NCBI RefSeq assembly: GCF_002095395.1
Contig: NZ_MJEI01000095.1
Location: 1-64,000, forward strand
DNA length: 64,000 bases
Direction: 5' to 3'
From: Williamsia sp. 1135
Lineage (GTDB): Bacteria > Actinomycetota > Actinomycetes > Mycobacteriales > Mycobacteriaceae
How positions within the stretch are numbered: the first letter of the stretch is position 1; each line of letters starts with the position of its first letter. The notes below the pieces were generated by a model. The model was not told the DNA's origin and ran no database searches. It saw only the letters and a list, made by a program, of their open reading frames with translations. A program made the position numbers and the translations under genes. Shown in pieces: positions 9,460 through 16,424 of the stretch.

Positions 9460-10017
9460 ATGGGGATCTTGACCTACGGCATGCACGTCTCACTGGACGG
9501 CTACATCGAGGACCCGGCCGGGAGTATCGACTTCTCAGCTCCGGACGAGGAGGTACACCGGATCGCCAATCGTCAGGCCAAGGACACCGCGGCGTTCCTG
9601 CTCGGACGCGGGTTGTACGAGATGATGGAGGAGTTCTGGACCGATCCCGAGCGTGCCGACGGCGGTGAGGTCGAGGCGGAATTTGCACGGGCATATACGG
9701 ATACGCCGCGGATCGTCTTCTCCGACACGCTGGACTCCGTACCCGACGGCTGCCGGCTCGTGCGCAGCGCGGACGCCCATGCCGAAGTCGAGCGCCTCAA
9801 GTCGGAGACCGACGGCACGCTGAGCGTCGGCGGCGCGAGGTTGGCGGCGTCGCTGGTCGACCTGATCGACGAGATCGAGCTGTTCGTCGTGCCGACCATG
9901 TTGGGCGGCGGCAAACCGTTCTATGCACCCGATCAGCGCCTCGACCTGACGCTGGAAGAACACCGGGTCTTCCCTGCTTCGGGATGGATTTATCTGCGCT
10001 ACAACGTCTCTCGTTAG
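9460..10017 (+). CDS. Dihydrofolate reductase / RibD C-terminal family protein
   Basis: The protein has 185 residues with the RibD-C/DHFR-like fold signature: the N-terminal strand MGILTYGMHVSLDGYIEDPA, the segment TAAFLLGRGLYEMMEEFW, LSVGGARLAASLVDLIDEIE, and the closing ELFVVPTMLGGGKPFY. These are features of the broad YwjB/YyaP-type oxidoreductases, usually NAD(P)H-binding with unknown substrate. A ribosome site (AGGAGCGAC) precedes ATG 9460. The last 151 bases are duplicated at 12451-12601, beyond the inserted block. Substrate cannot be assigned. Confidence 0.88.
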   Translation: MGILTYGMHVSLDGYIEDPAGSIDFSAPDEEVHRIANRQAKDTAAFLLGRGLYEMMEEFWTDPERADGGEVEAEFARAYTDTPRIVFSDTLDSVPDGCRLVRSADAHAEVERLKSETDGTLSVGGARLAASLVDLIDEIELFVVPTMLGGGKPFYAPDQRLDLTLEEHRVFPASGWIYLRYNVSR

Positions 10018-10026
10018 AGCTTGAGC

Positions 10027-10047
10027 GAAGGTTGGCTGGCCACCTTC
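10027..10047. terminator. Bidirectional hairpin after the reductase gene
   Basis: GAAGGTTGG and CCACCTTC form a short stem around CTGG between the reductase stop (10017) and the remnant gene stop (10046-10048). The same hairpin recurs at 12611-12631 in the second repeat copy, where it separates the reductase fragment from the intact convergent gene. Confidence 0.45.
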
Positions 10048-10132
10048 ATCGATCGATGGACGGGTGTTCGGTCTGCTGACGCAGTTCGGCCAGCTCGCGC
10101 CGGATCTTGTCCACCTCGGCACCACCGAAGCG
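10046..10132 (-). pseudogene. 3' fragment of the GyrA-tail gene (copy of 12630-12716)
   Basis: The reverse strand encodes only the last 28 codons of the protein found intact at 12630-13490 (ending in ELRQQTEHPSIDR). The fragment is cut off at 10132, where sequence identity to the other copy ends. No start is possible, so it is a duplication remnant. Confidence 0.75.
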
Positions 10133-10258
10133 TGCCCTGCCCGGCTGCTCCGGTGGCCGATAGCTGATCCTGATGGCGACACCACCTCTTTTCACGCATC
10201 TACTCGCGCAAACCTTAATTCTGTTAGCGTCACACTTTAACGAATAGGAGCCACGCGG

Positions 10259-11224
10259 ATGTCACGATTGCCGACTGATGTCGAACCACATCCTTCACCA
10301 GCTCGACCGAGCCGAGCGTGGCGCCGCCGCAGTGTGGTGGCCGCCTGCGTAGTAGGAACTGTCGGGGCCCTGGCTTCAGCGCCCACCGCATCCGCGGCAC
10401 CGCTGCCGAGCGAATGCGTACAGCCGATCGGCAGCAACCTCGTCACCTGCGCGTTCGACACCGCGGGTGAACACGAACTGACTTTGCCCGACGGCATCAC
10501 CTCCATCACCGTCACGGCCGTCGGCGGGTCTGGTGGTGACGCTGACGCGTACAACCAACTCACCGGGGAGACCTTCCACTCCGACGGCGGGGTGGGCGCT
10601 GTCGTCACCTCCTCGATCGCCGTCACGGAACCGACCGTGTACGCGTTTGTCGGTGGTGACGGCAGCCAGAGCAACATTGTCCTCGAACGATCCCCCGGAG
10701 GATTCAACGGCGGCGGACAAGGTGGATGGTTCCATTCCGACGTAAGTGGCTTCGACGGAACAGGAAGCGGCGGTGGCGCGTCCGACGTTCGCACCGCAGG
10801 CCGCGATCTGCAGTCCCGGAGGGTAATCGCTGCCGGCGGCGGCGGAGCAGGCGGAGCCGTGCCGGCCCCCGGCGGAGACGCCGGTAGCGCGGGCCCCAAT
10901 TTGCGCAACCTCACCGGAGGGCAGGCGGGTACTGCGACCAGCGGCGGCGCCGGCGGTGACGACGGCGCCGCGGGCGCGCTGGGCCAAGGAGGCGCAAGCT
11001 ATAACCTCGGCTTCGGTGGTGGCGGCGGACTGTACGGCGGAGGCGGAAGCGGCTACGTCGGCGGCGGCGGTGGTTCCTCGCTCGACCCCGACGGCCCCGG
11101 ACCGACGCTCGCCGCCCGCGGCACCGCTCCATCGGTCACCATCACCTTCACATCCACAGCACCCCCAACACCCCCGTGCAGCGGATCGGTGTGCCTGACA
11201 CCCGGGATGTTCGGCAGCAGCTGA
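10259..11224 (+). CDS. Secreted glycine-rich protein with C-terminal Cys-motif tail
   Basis: The protein has 321 residues with a long signal peptide (twin-arginine-like RRR followed by a hydrophobic core and cleavage near ASA-AP, about residue 43). The mature part begins with a beta-type domain (CAFDTAGEHELTLPDGITSI) and then a very glycine-rich region (about residues 150-290, with GGGGAGGAVPAPGG and GGGGLYGGGGSGYVGGGGG). It ends in PCSGSVCLTPGMFGSS, a tail shared with the next gene. The ribosome site GGAG lies nine bases before ATG 10259. It resembles the bacterial glycine-rich secreted family; function unknown. It sits inside the block bounded by the 266-bp repeat. Confidence 0.8.
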   Translation: MSRLPTDVEPHPSPARPSRAWRRRSVVAACVVGTVGALASAPTASAAPLPSECVQPIGSNLVTCAFDTAGEHELTLPDGITSITVTAVGGSGGDADAYNQLTGETFHSDGGVGAVVTSSIAVTEPTVYAFVGGDGSQSNIVLERSPGGFNGGGQGGWFHSDVSGFDGTGSGGGASDVRTAGRDLQSRRVIAAGGGGAGGAVPAPGGDAGSAGPNLRNLTGGQAGTATSGGAGGDDGAAGALGQGGASYNLGFGGGGGLYGGGGSGYVGGGGGSSLDPDGPGPTLAARGTAPSVTITFTSTAPPTPPCSGSVCLTPGMFGSS

Positions 11225-11404
11225 ACAACATCCAGCCGAAACCGGCCACACCAAACCAGGAGCCAAGCTCCGCAGCACAGCCTGCGCCCACCGAGCCACG
11301 CCCTCGACCTCTGTCAGAATTTAATAGTGCCTTGACTCTAATGAATATTCCTGCCACCTTGATGTCGGAGAGTTCTTGCTGATCAAACGATGAGGTGGCC
11401 CGCG

Positions 11405-12316
11405 ATGAGCGCGACAAGCGAGACCGGCACTCGCACGAGACCATTGCGCAGATGGCGCACTTGGAGTGCAATCGCTACCGCAGCGATACTCGCTGTCGGG
11501 GCCCTGGGCTCTACACCCACGGCTGTCGCCGCACCCACGGTGACGCTGTATCTGGCGGGCCTCGAACCCAATCGGGTGTTTTCGTTGCCGGGTACCGGCG
11601 GAGCAGTGACCACGCTTGCCGAGGGCACACTCACCGACGACATCGCATTCGCCGACGGCACTCTCTTCACCACCGACCCTCGGGGCAGTGTCCTTTCGAT
11701 TCCAGCTGCGGGCGGTCAGCTCACCACCGTTGCCGATGGTCTCGACCTTCCGACCGGCGTGGCCGAATCCGGTGGGACGCTCTTCGTCGTCGAATCCAAC
11801 GCAGGCCGGATCCTTGCCATCCCGACCACCGGCGGCACCCCTCGCGTCGTTGCCGAGGGTCTCGAGGCTCCCGGGCCGATCGCGGTGTCGGGCGAAACGC
11901 TGTACATCGGCGAGTCGGGCGCGCAGCGGGTTGTGTCGGTTCCGACCAGCGGCGGCCAGCCCACAGTGCTCGCAGAGTTCAATGGCGGAACAACTGGAGT
12001 TGCACTGTCCGGCAACTTGATTTACGTATCCCTCACCGATCGCGTGGTCTCACTACCGGTCGGCGGCGGTCAACCCACTCTGGTCGTCGACGGCCTGTTC
12101 AGTGCGACAGGCCTCACCACGGTCGGCAACACCTTGTACATCGCTGAGCACTACGGCTCGAAGGTCGTCTCGGTCCCGAGAACTGGTGGCACGACAACCG
12201 TTGTCGCCGACAACCTCGGAAATCTCACCGCGATTGCCGCCTCCAGCACCGAAGGCCCACCCTCACCGTGCGGAGGCTCGGTCTGCCTCGGTCCCGGTAG
12301 CTTCGGGAGTAGCTGA
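11405..12316 (+). CDS. Secreted NHL/SMP-30-like beta-propeller protein with Cys-motif tail
   Basis: The start ATG 11405 has the ribosome site GAGGTGG. The signal peptide core WSAIATAAILAVGALGSTPT ends near VAA-AP. The mature protein contains about six repeats of the form GGxxTxxAxGL...P.GvAvsGgTLYIxExxxxxVxSVPxxGG, a beta-propeller pattern as in NHL or SMP-30 proteins. The sequence ends in PCGGSVCLGPGSFGSS, nearly the same tail as the glycine-rich protein upstream, which points to a common sorting or attachment step. Catalytic metal ligands of gluconolactonases were not recognised. The role is unknown. Confidence 0.8.
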   Translation: MSATSETGTRTRPLRRWRTWSAIATAAILAVGALGSTPTAVAAPTVTLYLAGLEPNRVFSLPGTGGAVTTLAEGTLTDDIAFADGTLFTTDPRGSVLSIPAAGGQLTTVADGLDLPTGVAESGGTLFVVESNAGRILAIPTTGGTPRVVAEGLEAPGPIAVSGETLYIGESGAQRVVSVPTSGGQPTVLAEFNGGTTGVALSGNLIYVSLTDRVVSLPVGGGQPTLVVDGLFSATGLTTVGNTLYIAEHYGSKVVSVPRTGGTTTVVADNLGNLTAIAASSTEGPPSPCGGSVCLGPGSFGSS

Positions 12317-12450
12317 CCCGACCGTTGGAGTGCGCCGCCGCGATGCCGGCGTGAGCCCTAGGGTGTCGGCGTACCGATTGGCGGGCACATCCAGTCCCAG
12401 GTGTCCACGCAGAGTGTCGGATGTGTAGTCGGCCCAGGCGACACCACGCT

Positions 12451-12601
12451 CGACGAGATCGAGCTGTTCGTGGTGCCGACCGTCGTGGGCGGCGGCAAAC
12501 CGTTCTGTGCACCCGATCGGCGCCTCGACCTGACGTTAGAAGAGCACCGGGTCTTCCCTTCTTCGGGATGGATGTACGTGCGCTACAGCGTCTCTCGTTA
12601 G
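12451..12601 (+). pseudogene. 3' fragment of the reductase-family gene
   Basis: The plus strand encodes the last 49 codons of the reductase at 9460-10017 (ELFVVPTVVGGGKPFCAPDR, ending VRYSVSR). It has no upstream domain: sequence before 12451 is unrelated. It is the right-hand copy of the duplicated junction and is not expected to be expressed as an enzyme. Confidence 0.85.
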
Positions 12602-12716
12602 AGCTTGAGCGAAGGTTGGCTGGCCACCTTCATTGATCAACGGACGGGTGTTCGGTCTGCTGACGCAGTTCGGCCACCTCGCGCCGGATCTTGTCCACCT
12701 CGGCACTACCGAAGCG
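12451..12716. repeat. 266-bp direct repeat, right copy
   Basis: Gap-free match to 9867-10132. Together the two copies bracket the segment carrying the two secreted-protein genes. The right copy continues into the full-length convergent gene, whereas the left copy continues into the full-length reductase gene. This is the pattern expected after insertion with duplication of the junction. Confidence 0.9.
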
Positions 12717-13490
12717 CCGGACCTGCATGGAGAGGACAGCGTCGGCGCCGGTGTCGCTCACGCCCAGGAGGTCGACGACCGCCGTCCTGGCCTGCTGGTT
12801 ATCAGCCGTGCCGGCAACGGCACTCAGCAGATCCTGCGGCCGCTCCAGCGCAGTGACCAGGGCGCTCAGAATCTCAATTCGGTTGGCAGCCTGCGCCCGC
12901 GGATCATTTCTATCGGGATCTGCGTCGGCGATCGGGCCGTCCCAGGTGAAACGTTCGCTCTCGATCTGATCGTGAACCGCCAGGTTGGTGACCTGCAAGA
13001 GGCCACCGTTCGGGCTACGCAGCAGCACGAGGATCCCGGTGCCGTCGTCAAAAGCGAGTTCGATGGTGTCGTCACCTTTCGGGGTCACCAACTCTGTGGA
13101 CCACGCTGCCCGGCCATCCTTCTCGACGGCTTCGGCTTCACGGGTCACCCGCGTGCGAGTGCTCATCTTTCTCAGGAGCGAGTCCTCACCGAGGAGATCG
13201 AGTGGACTGAACATGGACCCCACCCAGGCCATCCGGATACGCCCCGAGGCCTGACGCCGCATCTCGCCGTCGACGAGCACCGTCACCGTACCGTCGGCCG
13301 ACGCAAGATAGACCACCTCGCCGTCACGTTCGATACGCCACTGCCCACCGCCGCCGTGCCAGAACTCGAACTGCTCGTCGAAGGGTCCGTCCTGCCTGTT
13401 CTTGCCGGAGACACGCAACGACCCCGACACCGACAGGGCACTCGCAGCGATATTGCGCCCGACCAATTCCACCCACGATGGTGTTCTCAT
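12630..13490 (-). CDS. Hypothetical protein with a DNA gyrase A-like C-terminal coiled-coil segment
   Basis: About 286 residues from ATG 13490 (MRTPSWVELVGRNIAASALS); an earlier start at 13541 lies in repeat-derived sequence and is less likely. The N-terminal 190 residues share a strand-rich domain with the protein at 6738-7766 (GRAAWSTELVTP, FTWDGPI). The last 80 residues (RIEILSALVTALERPQDLLS ... LLGVSDTGADAVLSMQVRRF ... KIRREVAELRQQ) follow the pattern of the GyrA/ParC region where the coiled coil meets the dimer interface. None of the catalytic tyrosine region is present. Function unknown; a fusion of two unrelated modules. Confidence 0.7.
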   Translation of the reverse strand: MRTPSWVELVGRNIAASALSVSGSLRVSGKNRQDGPFDEQFEFWHGGGGQWRIERDGEVVYLASADGTVTVLVDGEMRRQASGRIRMAWVGSMFSPLDLLGEDSLLRKMSTRTRVTREAEAVEKDGRAAWSTELVTPKGDDTIELAFDDGTGILVLLRSPNGGLLQVTNLAVHDQIESERFTWDGPIADADPDRNDPRAQAANRIEILSALVTALERPQDLLSAVAGTADNQQARTAVVDLLGVSDTGADAVLSMQVRRFGSAEVDKIRREVAELRQQTEHPSVDQ

Positions 13491-13508
13491 CGGCTCAGGA
13501 TACGAGCC

Positions 13509-13536
13509 GTTCGGCAGCAGCTGATCAACGTCCAGC
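13509..13536 (+). repeat. Relic of a secreted-protein 3' end
   Basis: Twenty-eight bases match 11209-11236 with two differences. At 11209 the stretch encodes the last residues of the glycine-rich protein (FGSS, stop) plus 14 bases after it. Here the plus strand also reads EPFGSS then stop, but no gene precedes it. Confidence 0.6.
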
Positions 13537-13540
13537 GGCA

Positions 13541-13614
13541 ATCTGCTCCAGTTATAGGAATCCGCTCCACTTCCAGTGTTCTGGAAGTGGAGCGGATTTA
13601 CGAAAGTGGAGCAG
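13541..13614. repeat. Dispersed palindromic repeat, copy 1
   Basis: A perfect inverted repeat has 18-base arms (13559-13576 and 13581-13598) around TGTT, flanked by further inverted TGCTCCA/TGGAGCA blocks. The same elements occur at 48438-48520. Confidence 0.75.
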
Positions 13615-13634
13615 GTGCCCGTACCTAGTGCCGG

Positions 13635-13961
13635 CTACACCTGCGGCGGGATATCTCGCTGCGACAACCGCACGCGACTCGGCGGCAGGACACCGGGCAG
13701 AAAGTAGTAACCCTGGGGTGACTGCGTGAGATCGTCGGCCTCGACACCACGGACCTCCCACACATCGACGTCGCCACCGGTGTTGTTCATCCGCACAAAC
13801 CAGTCCCGCTCCCACTCGTTGGCTGCGAGAAAACACCCCTGCTGCTCGGGTTCTCGGCTTCCCGCGATACCTGGCGCTGCCCCCATGCGGCTCCAGTCCA
13901 ACCCGTACTGCGAGATGGACACACGATTCAATACGGATGACACGTGGTAGCGGATAGACAT
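13635..13961 (-). CDS. Conserved hypothetical protein
   Basis: The protein has 108 residues (start MSIRYHVSSVLNRVSISQYG) without signal or membrane segments. Conserved-looking blocks include GLDWSRMG, GIAGSREPEQQGCFLAANEW, FVRMNNTGGDVDVWEV and YYFLP. The order RYHVSSxLNRxSIxxxGLDWxRMG resembles a family of short actinobacterial proteins of unknown function. It stands alone between the palindromic repeat and the small membrane gene at 14074. Confidence 0.7.
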   Translation of the reverse strand: MSIRYHVSSVLNRVSISQYGLDWSRMGAAPGIAGSREPEQQGCFLAANEWERDWFVRMNNTGGDVDVWEVRGVEADDLTQSPQGYYFLPGVLPPSRVRLSQRDIPPQV

Positions 13962-14073
13962 TCTCGAAGACTAAGACGCGCGGCTGAAAACGTCGAGCCG
14001 ATTTCGCCGGGCTCAACCGGTCGAAGAGGTCGCCACCGCCGCTCAGAAGTCATGTCCATCAACATCGTCTGGA

Positions 14074-14235
14074 TCAGCGCGGCACGCCGAAGATCAACGC
14101 TCCGGCGAATGCGCCGAACACAGCCAGAGCGGTGAGCCACCCCCACCATCCAGGGCTGGGCTCGTCGTCGCGGAGCCTGGCATCACTGCGCGTGACCGGC
14201 GAGGTCCAGGGCACTGTGGAGGGATAGTAGGGCAT
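14074..14235 (-). CDS. 53-residue single-pass membrane protein
   Basis: The start ATG 14235 lies seven bases after a near-perfect ribosome site AAAGGAG. The protein begins MPYYPSTVPWTSPVTRSDAR, has an acidic segment (DDEPSPGW) and one C-terminal transmembrane helix (WLTALAVFGAFAGALIFGV). Composition and the strong ribosome site support a real gene. Function unknown. Confidence 0.65.
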   Translation of the reverse strand: MPYYPSTVPWTSPVTRSDARLRDDEPSPGWWGWLTALAVFGAFAGALIFGVPR

Positions 14236-14312
14236 GGGTGTCTCCTTTCTGACAACTAATCAAAGCTCGCAAGGAACAACGGCGACGTGGCAGGTGGTAT
14301 TCCGGGCATGCA

Positions 14313-14354
14313 TCGAAAAGTGGTGTCGCCCAAATACACCTGAGCGACACCACT
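14313..14354 (-). terminator. Hairpin downstream of hsp20
   Basis: The 12-base arms AAGTGGTGTCGC (14317-14328) and GCGACACCACTT (14343-14354) pair perfectly. They lie about 45 bases beyond the reverse-strand hsp20 stop at 14397, where a terminator is expected. Confidence 0.65.
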
Positions 14355-14396
14355 TCGACGGACCCGGCCGCCGGGCCTTCTCTTCGGCGCGGGTCG

Positions 14397-14834
14397 TCAG
14401 CCGGAGGATGCCTCGATGGAATTCTGATGGTCGGCCTGTTCGATCTCCACGCGGCGTGGCTTGGCTATCTCTGCGATCGGGATCGTGATCGACAGAACAC
14501 CATTTTCGTAGCGCGCCGTGATGCCGGCCGCGTCGATTCCGTCGCCGAGGGACAGCTGCCGGCGATAACTTCCGAAGGGCCGTTCGTTCGTCAGCCACTG
14601 GACGCCGTCTTCAGAGCGGGCAGTGCGCTCCGCCGACAGGGTCAGCACCCCGTTCTCCACGCTGGCGTCCACCGATCCCGGATCGACGCCGGGTAGGTCT
14701 GCGGTCAGCAGATAGTGACCGTCGAGTTTGCACAGGTCCATCGGCATGAACCGAGGAGTTCGAGACGATCCCGCCGCTTGCAGCAACCCGCGGGTCGACG
14801 CATCCACATCACCGAAAGGATCAAAACGAAGCAC
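14397..14834 (-). CDS. Hsp20/alpha-crystallin small heat shock protein
   Basis: The protein has 145 residues. The alpha-crystallin domain spans about residues 30-130: PMDLCKLDGHYLLTADLPGV, then ENGVLTLSAER, then FGSYRRQLSLGDGIDAAGIT, and the closing YENGVLSITIPIAE, where the A-x-x-x-n-GVL motif of the family is present. It would bind unfolding proteins as an ATP-independent oligomeric chaperone in the cytoplasm. Transcription is probably controlled by HrcA through the CIRCE element at 14907-14933, and it is followed by its own terminator. Confidence 0.95.
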   Translation of the reverse strand: MLRFDPFGDVDASTRGLLQAAGSSRTPRFMPMDLCKLDGHYLLTADLPGVDPGSVDASVENGVLTLSAERTARSEDGVQWLTNERPFGSYRRQLSLGDGIDAAGITARYENGVLSITIPIAEIAKPRRVEIEQADHQNSIEASSG

Positions 14835-14906
14835 AGCAACCCACCTCCTACGTCACTCGCTGCCCGCCACCGGTTGCCGGGCGACCAATCACTGTGCATC
14901 ACATTT

Positions 14907-14933
14907 TTAGCACTCCAGCCGTCCGAGTGCCAA
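14907..14933. promoter_or_regulatory. CIRCE operator (HrcA-binding) upstream of hsp20
   Basis: TTAGCACTC, nine spacer bases, GAGTGCCAA. This is the CIRCE consensus TTAGCACTC-N9-GAGTGCTAA with a single mismatch in the right arm. It lies about 75 bases upstream of the hsp20 start and divergent from the kinase gene at 15120, so HrcA would repress hsp20 at normal temperature. Confidence 0.85.
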
Positions 14934-15119
14934 GTGTTTCTTAGACATTCTCTATTGGGATAGACTGCCGCACAGCGCTATTGGCGAGCAGTGATGCCCG
15001 CCGTAGCCCGCATCCTGCAAACACCCGCATCGTCTGCAGTCATGAGCTCTGCTCATAAGGCCCGGCCGAGGTGACCGTGATGAGGCATGATCGCTGCAGG
15101 GTCGGGCAGGGAAGGGATC

Positions 15120-16424
15120 ATGAACGCGACGAGAAAAGTCTCCGTGGTCGACGACCGTTCATCCGTCGATCCGGCACCGGAGACGATGCACGACACGCTT
15201 TCATCTGCCCAGATTCCCGTCTCGACGAATCCTGGGGGCAAGACAACCGACTTACCGGGCATCACCGAGAACCTCGATCGGATCCTGCGCATGCTGGCTC
15301 GGCTCGTCAGTGTCGGATACGTCGCGTATCTCGTCTTCCTGTTGCCACCTATCATCGTCAAGTCGGCGCGCCTGGACGCCTGGTGGACGCCGCTGACGGT
15401 GGTCACCGTTTTCGGCCTCGGTTTCCTGCCCGGAGTGTTGTCATTCAGGTCTGACACTCGGCCGATGCGCCTAAGCGCGGCGGCCGCAGCCCTGGCTTTT
15501 CTGCTGTCGATTGTCACCTGGCCGCTCGCCTGGAACGGTCCAGACCTTGCCTCAGGTGACGCGTTCTGGCTTGCCGCTTTCCCTGGACTGGCAAGCTTGA
15601 CCGCGATCATCGCGTGGCCGGTCTGGCTGACCGTCATTCACCTCATCTCGGGCTGCGTCGGCGTCATGGCGATCACCACTGTCGCCCGCGGCGGATCGTC
15701 CGTAGTGATGCTGTTCACCGAAATCGCCTTCGCGATTATGTTCTGCACACTTTTCGTCGGCGGAGCAGCGATGGCGATTCGCACCGGGAAGCTACTCGAT
15801 TCCACCACTGAATCTTCCTACCGGGCCGCCGCATCAGCTGCGGCACAGCGCGCGCGAACGGTCGAACGCGAACGTATCGATGCATTGATTCACGACAGCG
15901 TTTTGTCGGCCTTGCTCGCCGCCGCTCGTGGCCAGCCCCAATACCTTGTCGGTCCTCTGGCCCGGTCCGCGCTCGCCGGTCTCGACCCGCTCAGCACGCA
16001 CGGTGGGCCTGACGAACTCTTCGCTCTCAGAGAAGCGATCGCGCACCTCCGGGCTGCAGCGGCCCACGCCGATGACCAGGCGACCTTCGATATCCTGCCG
16101 AACGGCACAACCGGGCCGGAGTCGCTGCCGGCAGATGGCGTACGCACCATGGGATCTGCAGTTGCAGAAGCATTGCGCAACAGCGTCCTACACGCCGGCT
16201 CCGACGCCGTGCGCGCCGTGACGGTGCACGTTTCCGAGCATGTCTTCAGCATCGACGTCACCGACGACGGGATCGGGTTCGATTCCACCTCCATCGCACC
16301 ACACCGACTGGGTATCGCCGTCAGTATCATCGGCCGCATGCGCGGCTTGCCGGGTGGCTCAGCCTCGGTTGAGAGCAAACCCGGTATCGGCACCCGGATC
16401 CACCTCGAGTGGACGCTTTCTTGA
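15120..16424 (+). CDS. Membrane histidine kinase, module 1 (fused to a response-regulator N-terminus)
   Basis: The start ATG 15120 follows GGGAAGGGATC. The first 16 residues, MNATRKVSVVDDRSSV, are those of a response-regulator start (compare RKVGVIEDHSSV at 18080). The kinase then begins around residue 48 (ENLDRILRMLARLVSVGYVA), as in the paralogue at 18730. It has about six transmembrane helices (residues 60-235). The phospho-acceptor-like segment is ERIDALIHDSVLSALLAAAR. The ATPase domain carries an N box (AEALRNSVLHAG), G1 (DDGIGFD) and G2 (GIGTRIHLEW). NarX-type kinase, stimulus unknown. Its stop overlaps the next gene (TTGA). Confidence 0.85.
   Translation: MNATRKVSVVDDRSSVDPAPETMHDTLSSAQIPVSTNPGGKTTDLPGITENLDRILRMLARLVSVGYVAYLVFLLPPIIVKSARLDAWWTPLTVVTVFGLGFLPGVLSFRSDTRPMRLSAAAAALAFLLSIVTWPLAWNGPDLASGDAFWLAAFPGLASLTAIIAWPVWLTVIHLISGCVGVMAITTVARGGSSVVMLFTEIAFAIMFCTLFVGGAAMAIRTGKLLDSTTESSYRAAASAAAQRARTVERERIDALIHDSVLSALLAAARGQPQYLVGPLARSALAGLDPLSTHGGPDELFALREAIAHLRAAAAHADDQATFDILPNGTTGPESLPADGVRTMGSAVAEALRNSVLHAGSDAVRAVTVHVSEHVFSIDVTDDGIGFDSTSIAPHRLGIAVSIIGRMRGLPGGSASVESKPGIGTRIHLEWTLS

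Larger units (their letters stand above)
9867..10132. repeat. 266-bp direct repeat, left copy
   Basis: Aligns base for base, without gaps, to 12451-12716 (offset 2584). By eye about 19 mismatches were counted. It covers the 3' end of the reductase gene, the intergenic hairpin and the 3' end of the convergent GyrA-tail gene. Confidence 0.9.

Noticed and set aside
10259-12316. Sortase substrates
   Set aside because: No LPxTG-like motif, no terminal hydrophobic helix or basic tail; the shared end is a Cys motif followed by FGSS.
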